From contig CAVNZM010000009.1 in the NCBI GenBank assembly GCA_963693365.1, positions 10,683,220 to 10,747,219 on the forward strand: a stretch of 64,000 nucleotides of DNA, in the 5' to 3' direction. The notes beneath the pieces were generated by a model. That model did not search any database. It had not been told where the DNA came from and worked only from the letters and a program-made list of their open reading frames with translations. This stretch comes from Amoebidium appalachense. Lineage: Eukaryota > Ichthyosporea. Both the position numbers and the translations under genes were made by a program. Shown here one piece after another: positions 59,701-64,000 of this stretch; the stretch's first letter is position 1; each line of letters opens with the position of its first letter.

Positions 59701-60011
59701 TTTGACTCCAGGCGCTCTGCTGGTGGTGGCGGGGTGGTAGCTGTGCCGAACTTGCGCAAAAACAGGGCGTTGACGAAGGTGGTCTTACCCAGGCCACTCT
59801 CGCCCATGACCATCAGCGTGAAGGAGAAGCCCTTCTTGACGGCCTTGCGGTGCACCTGCACACACCAAACATCAGATTCCCTCCCTGGTTTAGATCCATC
59901 TCAACACACGCACAATTGCCCGGCTCCCCTCGTCCAAATGCAACAAAAAAAAAAAAAAGGCAGCGTTACCTGGTTGGGCAGATTGGCGAACCCAACCTCT
60001 GACTCAGCCAT
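54657..60011 (-). CDS. Septin (GTP-binding cytoskeletal protein)
   Basis: Exons: 60011-59970, 59855-59700, 59082 or 59064 to 58891, 58511-58386, 57741-57614, 56175-56073, 55601-55500, 54761-54657; 311 residues with the shorter exon 3. Septins assemble into filaments at membranes and division sites. Features: P-loop GESGLGKT at 32-39, [16 protein letters not shown] (G4) at 174-177, [13 protein letters not shown], the septin-unique block [27 protein letters not shown] and [11 protein letters not shown]. The Switch II motif, normally DTPG, reads EVPG (Glu93). The C-terminus is short and acidic (EEDDE), with no long coiled coil. The exon 2-3 junction is the only uncertain one: the GTAACG donor at 59700 keeps phase, whereas the next GT (exon edge 59678) does not. 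Intron 4 uses a GC donor. Confidence 0.96.
54823..54880. repeat. (CA)n microsatellite
   Basis: CA repeat preceded by CGCGCG, in the last intron of the septin gene. Confidence 0.95.
55642..55745. repeat. 29-bp minisatellite beside the septin exon 7 acceptor
   Basis: ACGTGCATGCACACACTTCA units start at 55642, 55671, 55700 and about 55733. The array lies 40 bp on the intron side of the exon 7 edge at 55601. Confidence 0.88.
56345..56632. repeat. (GT)n arrays with CpG-rich flanks
   Basis: GT tracts at 56345-56424 and 56560-56629, followed by CACGCGCGCGCGCGC. They are in septin intron 5. Confidence 0.95.
57225..57596. repeat. 25-bp minisatellite beside the septin exon 5 donor
   Basis: About 14 copies of CATGTGTCTGTGTGTGCCAT plus CCACG, more degenerate to the left, cleaner toward 57590. 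It ends 18 bp from the exon 5 edge (57614). The plus-strand frames through it ([13 protein letters not shown]) are repeat translations. Confidence 0.92.
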
Positions 60012-60884
60012 TGTGTATGTTCTGCGCTAGGAACTAAAGATTCTAAGTTTCGGCAAGAAACTGGCGCGGAGAAAAACGAGGAAACTGTTTGGTGCGTCTG
60101 CGTCGGCGTTGTCGGTGCGTTGAAAAGGCGCTGGCAACCGGGGCGCAATCCAAAATGCGAAACATTGACCGGAAATACCTCTCATATGCGGCATAACGAT
60201 ATCCAGATACTTGGCCTGGGCATTTACGGACATAAGAGATTAGACCTCCACCGATTTTGTGTTAGACTAAACTGTGCTGACATCATATCTTTTCTCCTTG
60301 TCAGTAGCCACGCCCACAGGAACTGATACACCACTTTAGACTACCGTAGGCTACGCACTTGAACGCGCGCGCCGGCGCCCCATGCACACACCTGTCACCT
60401 ACTGAGGGGACTCGTATTTTTCCTTACACACACAGCGAACACTGGACTCTCGGGACCGTAGAGCCGCCGCGAGAAAAAGCATGCACGCGGTCGCGAGAGT
60501 GTAAGGAATGGTCGTGAGGCGAACGGCAAGTTCATAGCAGCCCAGGCACCGTCAGTACGTGCCAGTGCACACACAGCTTGAGCACGGGAGTCTAATTAGC
60601 CGCAACAGTAAACCTTTGTCTAACTAGCTGCAACAATTAGTAAACCTTTATTAGCGTTATGGTCATGGTTTGTTTCTTCGTGACACAAGGCTTTGATCTA
60701 AAATAAGACTTTACTTTTATGCGTCAGAGACTCTAGGGGGGTGCGAGCTCTAAGACTTCGTAATCTAGAGGCTTCTTGTGCCAAAGCGAAGTAGCTGAGA
60801 AAAACATAAGTAACAGTTGCGACTTGCCCATACTTCGCCTGCTATCCCACGCCTCCAAGAGTAAGCCTAGGACACCTCGGTAGT
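60012..60884. promoter_or_regulatory. Divergent 5' spacer of septin and the small membrane protein gene
   Basis: 873 bp without a gene. It holds a CG-rich palindromic patch (GCGCGCGCCGGCGCC) at about 60365 and degenerate AACTAGCTGCAACA repeats at 60595-60645. No core promoter element is clear. Confidence 0.4.
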
Positions 60885-61208
60885 ATGTCGTTCGGCAACC
60901 GGTTTCTCCCGCTGGCCATAGCGGCGGCAGTGGGGGTGTATGGCGGCCTGTACGTGTGGGAACCCACCCTGTCCGCATACCGCAGCGACCAGCAGAGGCT
61001 GGCCAGGGAGAGGGCACATGCACAGACCCCTCCACCCGCACAGCCAGACACACAGCCGGCACCAGCCGCCCCACCACACACGCAGCAGACACAGGCATCC
61101 AGTTCTCCACCGCAGAAAGCAACCCCAGCCGCCCAGGCACCACCAGCAGTGCAGGCGACAGGCAGCAGTGGGGGGTGGTGGTCTTGGGCCTGGGGCCGCA
61201 ACGTGTGA
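60885..61208 (+). CDS. Small predicted membrane protein, 107 residues, single exon
   Basis: I do not recognise the family. The ATG at 60885 opens MSFGNRFLPLAIAAAVGVYG, a hydrophobic N-terminal helix (about 8-26), then GLYVWEPTLSAYRSDQQRL with RLARERAHA, then a Pro/Ala/Gln-rich tail with no repeat-DNA character, ending GGWWSWAWGRNV. This layout (N-terminal anchor, short amphipathic basic segment, disordered tail) is common among small mitochondrial inner-membrane or organelle proteins, but that is an inference. It is the only intronless gene seen. The absence of simple repeats in the frame and the normal amino-acid mix favour a real gene. Confidence 0.65.
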   Translation: MSFGNRFLPLAIAAAVGVYGGLYVWEPTLSAYRSDQQRLARERAHAQTPPPAQPDTQPAPAAPPHTQQTQASSSPPQKATPAAQAPPAVQATGSSGGWWSWAWGRNV

Positions 61209-62832
61209 GCGCACGCAGAGTGGAGGTAATGCTCTTTGCACAGCGCTGGTCTGGGACGGCTCCCTGTGTTTCAGTCCTTTGTGTAGCTGTGGGGAAAGTG
61301 TTTATGGACAGGCTGTTTTTTTTTTTTTTTTTTTTTTTTTTTCTTGTTTTTTTTTAGCTGTAAATTCTTCGACCCTTATGTAGATATTTTCACATGTTTA
61401 TATAAGCCTCAAGCATAGCAGTACTGTTACACCCTATGACAGCTTACATAGACCTTCTGTATAGAGAAAGGTTAGAGCAGCTCTGTGGCAGGAATTAAAC
61501 GAAATGCACACAGCCAAGGTGTGCTTGTAGTGCACCATGTTTTGTGTTCAGGTCATGCCACATGGCATGACCTGAACACAATACACATCCTCCGCGCTCT
61601 TTTTATGTACCCCCGTCCCCTATAAAAAACCATTGAAGATGGTATTCACAAGTGCACTCCAAATTACTAACATATAGGCATACAAACATACAAACTACCA
61701 CATATATATAGCTCGTGTACACTATGTGGTGCACTGCCTGACACGCACTTTGGTTTATCCGTATGTATTTGCTTTGGTTGATGATATACAGGTGCTGGTG
61801 AGCTGTATTCTTTAGTTTTTTGTCCCCCCCCCCCCCCCCCCCGCGCCTCCCCCCTTTTCCATTTTATCCCCCCCCTTCCTCCCCTGCTGTTTATGGTTGT
61901 ATGTACTTGACAAGGTTTTTCAGTGGGGCAGTGACCCCACGGCCCGGCCCGGGGCTTCCCCCCCCCCCCCCCCCCCCCCCCCCTCCCCGCGTGGGTGGGG
62001 TTTGTGTCACCATGTACATTTTGCGACACTAAGTTTTTTTTTTCCAGTGGGGAGGATGTGGTGGTGGGAAGAAGGATTCATGTGAAATATGCTTTAGGAA
62101 CATTCACTGCTGCAGCAGAATGTCTTCAGGCATGAAAGGCTCGTGCTAGACAAAGTATTTTTAGCCAATAGATCGATTTTGCATGAAGCCCTGCCAACAT
62201 GTATATGCATGTCTGCGGCAATGTTTCAATATGGCCAGGAAGTTATGAAGACTTAACCACGGTACATGTGCGCGCAGTTTTTTTGTGCATGCAGTGTTTT
62301 TGTGGTCGTTCCCTCTGAGGCTTTCTCTTGGATTCATGTTTTTCTCAGAAGTTTGAGAAGACTGAGAGTCAGCTGACTCCTGAGTCAGCAGCTTCTTTCA
62401 TTTCAGCCCCGACCGAGGTTGATCTGATCGAGGATTTCAGATCAGCCTGGCCCGGCCTGTGAAATTCTCGATCCTATCAACGACCATCGAGGTCTCAGAT
62501 TTTGCGGGAAAAATTGTCCACTCAGTCGAGAGGACTCAGAAACTGTTCGTGTGGAGCCAGAACACGCACACCTTGGCCAACACAACCAACACAGCATAAA
62601 GTATCGTAATGTACGCACACCAACACAACCAACACACTTATTCGTAGCCAGAACTATACAAAAAACAGGAAACAGTTAAAAGAGCATCGTGGTTGGGTAT
62701 GCTGAAAGCTTTTTGACAAGGAAAAGTGTTAGAGTTGCTAGCACTCAACCTAGGCCCATGCAAAAGTAGGGAAAACTCATTGCCAAATCAGTCATCACTC
62801 CAAACAGCCAGGCCAATGTTAACAGGAGCCGT
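61209..62832. other. 3' flank, no gene seen
   Basis: Poly(T) at 61317-61342, a 40-bp palindrome, TATATATA at 61704, poly(C) at 61825-61842 and 61960-61983, and short inverted words near 62370-62400 (GACTGAGAGTCAGCTGACTC). Nothing gene-like was found. Confidence 0.4.
61542..61581. repeat. Perfect 19-bp inverted repeat with a 2-nt centre
   Basis: TTGTGTTCAGGTCATGCCA, then CA, then its exact reverse complement. It lies 334 bp past the stop of the small membrane protein gene and can form a cruciform or a strong RNA hairpin. Confidence 0.97.
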
Positions 62833-63045
62833 ATGAGCGCAGAGCACTTGGCTAAGATTAGATTAGATTTAGAGCCCGTTCGTGATATTTTGGGACAAGC
62901 TTTTGTTCATCAGTTCGAGCAGATCGTAGAGATAGTCTCAGCCATTTTTGAAGAAGGAGCTGCAAGCGTTCCTGTGCAAGCTTTGGGCATATATTTAGGT
63001 CCACAATGCGTGGATTCGGTGAAGCTTGCGCTGGGCTTGAGCTAG
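62833..63045 (+). CDS. Uncertain small open frame, 70 codons
   Basis: Unrecognised. It starts MSAEHLAKIRLDLEP and contains FEQIVEIVSAIFEEG; composition is protein-like and not repeat-derived. A minus-strand frame overlapping its end (63204-62995, containing TPVYFVFAAVGNEHVDISSG) is equally protein-like, and only one, or neither, can be real. No splice context was settled. Confidence 0.22.
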   Translation: MSAEHLAKIRLDLEPVRDILGQAFVHQFEQIVEIVSAIFEEGAASVPVQALGIYLGPQCVDSVKLALGLS

Positions 63046-63376
63046 CAACCCAGAGTACATGGCCTCCGAGTCTTCTCCAGACGAAATATCCACATGTTCG
63101 TTCCCAACCGCAGCGAACACGAAATACACCGGCGTCTTACTTGCCACTTCTATGTTCGTTTCACTGAACTTCGCTTGTTTGATCTCCTGCCTACTTCTCT
63201 GCATCTACTAGTACCATGCCCCTCTGAGTCTCTCATTTCTGCGCATGCTATCGGCATCTTTCCCCACCTTTCACCTGAGACACACGGTTTCGTGTCTTTT
63301 TCTAGGCAAGCCTTCCCTCTCCCCACCCTTTCCCATCCCCCAACACATGCAAACACACACGCACACACTCAGTCTG

Positions 63377-63408
<32 letters not shown>

Positions 63409-63419
63409 CACACACACAT

Positions 63420-63960
63420 CAGCAAACTTCCCGGCGGTATTGGCAATATTGTGAGGCTATTATCTATTGCCAATATCGTAAAAATACCAGATTAATACTG
63501 AAGTAATATCAATTATCCATTGCCAATGTATTGCGAGTAGAGATTTTCTGTGGTAGAGACGCTATAGAAGTGTAATAGAACTGTAATATTGACGTAATAT
63601 CGGCAACATATTTTGATATTATTGTCATACCATGCCGGGTCTACCACCAATAACTATATACCGTATGAGTAATGTACTGGCAATATCTCAAAACGCGTGT
63701 ACGTGTGCCTATTAACAATACAATTTCGATATTGTCAATGTATTTATTCGGTATTATACTATTGCTTGCGGAGTATTGTCAATAAGTTATGAATATATAA
63801 AATGTAGGATAATTTTGTGTCAAATTATGGTATTGTCCAACGTGGCAAGACTATTGCCAATATATTATGAATGTATTATTCCTGACCATTTTGGGTTATT
63901 GGCAATATACCCAACACATATGTCCCATATGGCCGATACAAACATAACGTCGCTATTGGT
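63420..63960. repeat. AT-rich region with recurring TATTGCCAATA-type palindromes
   Basis: At least eight variants of ATTGNCAAT occur (e.g. about 63438, 63466, 63518, 63736, 63777, 63854, 63898) without fixed spacing. The base composition differs sharply from the rest of the window. Preceded by (CA)n at 63380-63418. Confidence 0.7.
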
Positions 63961-64000
63961 TATAGGGTTGTGATATGCTTATAATAGGGTCTCAATACGG

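Overview
This is a eukaryotic nuclear contig, shown by many short, phase-consistent exons with GT-AG (and some GC-AG) introns. The standard genetic code reads every exon I could chain. The gene set is a GBF1/Gea-type Sec7 exchange factor, a septin, MRT4 and a bacterial-type (PF02685-like) glucokinase. That suggests a protist or alga, or an early-branching relative of animals and fungi; I cannot name the organism. Introns and intergenic DNA are unusually rich in long poly(C)/poly(G) runs (up to 97 nt), (GT)n/(CA)n arrays and minisatellites. Most open frames in the window (poly-Cys/Val, poly-His/Thr, poly-Pro, poly-Gly) are translations of these repeats and are not genes.

Layout. 1-16078 (minus): 5' and middle part of a GBF1-like ARF-GEF gene, 26 exons, including nearly all of the Sec7 domain; its 3' end lies off the left edge. 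16079-27446: about 11 kb with no confident host gene. It holds a GT-then-CA megarepeat, a (GA)n tract, an endonuclease fragment of a probable non-LTR retroelement running toward a 500-bp assembly gap, 35-bp repeats and a 332-bp fold-back element. 28155-39610 (minus): a predicted single-pass transmembrane protein kinase, 17 exons plus a tentative last exon at 27447-27636. 43417-46653 (minus): MRT4 ribosome-assembly factor, 6 exons, complete. 47180-53915 (plus): glucokinase, 11 exons, complete, with a C-terminal hydrophobic tail anchor. 54657-60011 (minus): septin, 8 exons, complete. 60885-61208 (plus): an intronless 107-residue membrane protein. 61209-64000: mostly non-coding, with a 40-bp palindrome and an AT-rich region of repeated palindromic words.

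No operon logic is expected. MRT4 and glucokinase are divergent over 526 bp; glucokinase and septin converge over 741 bp; septin and the small membrane protein diverge over 873 bp.

The most unusual themes are: (1) minisatellites that begin at or next to splice junctions, in some cases re-copying the splice site itself; (2) a tail-anchored bacterial-type glucokinase with a changed N-terminal phosphate-binding motif; (3) a transmembrane kinase of unclear family; (4) GC-AG introns in three different genes; (5) a regional strand switch of the homopolymer runs near 41 kb.
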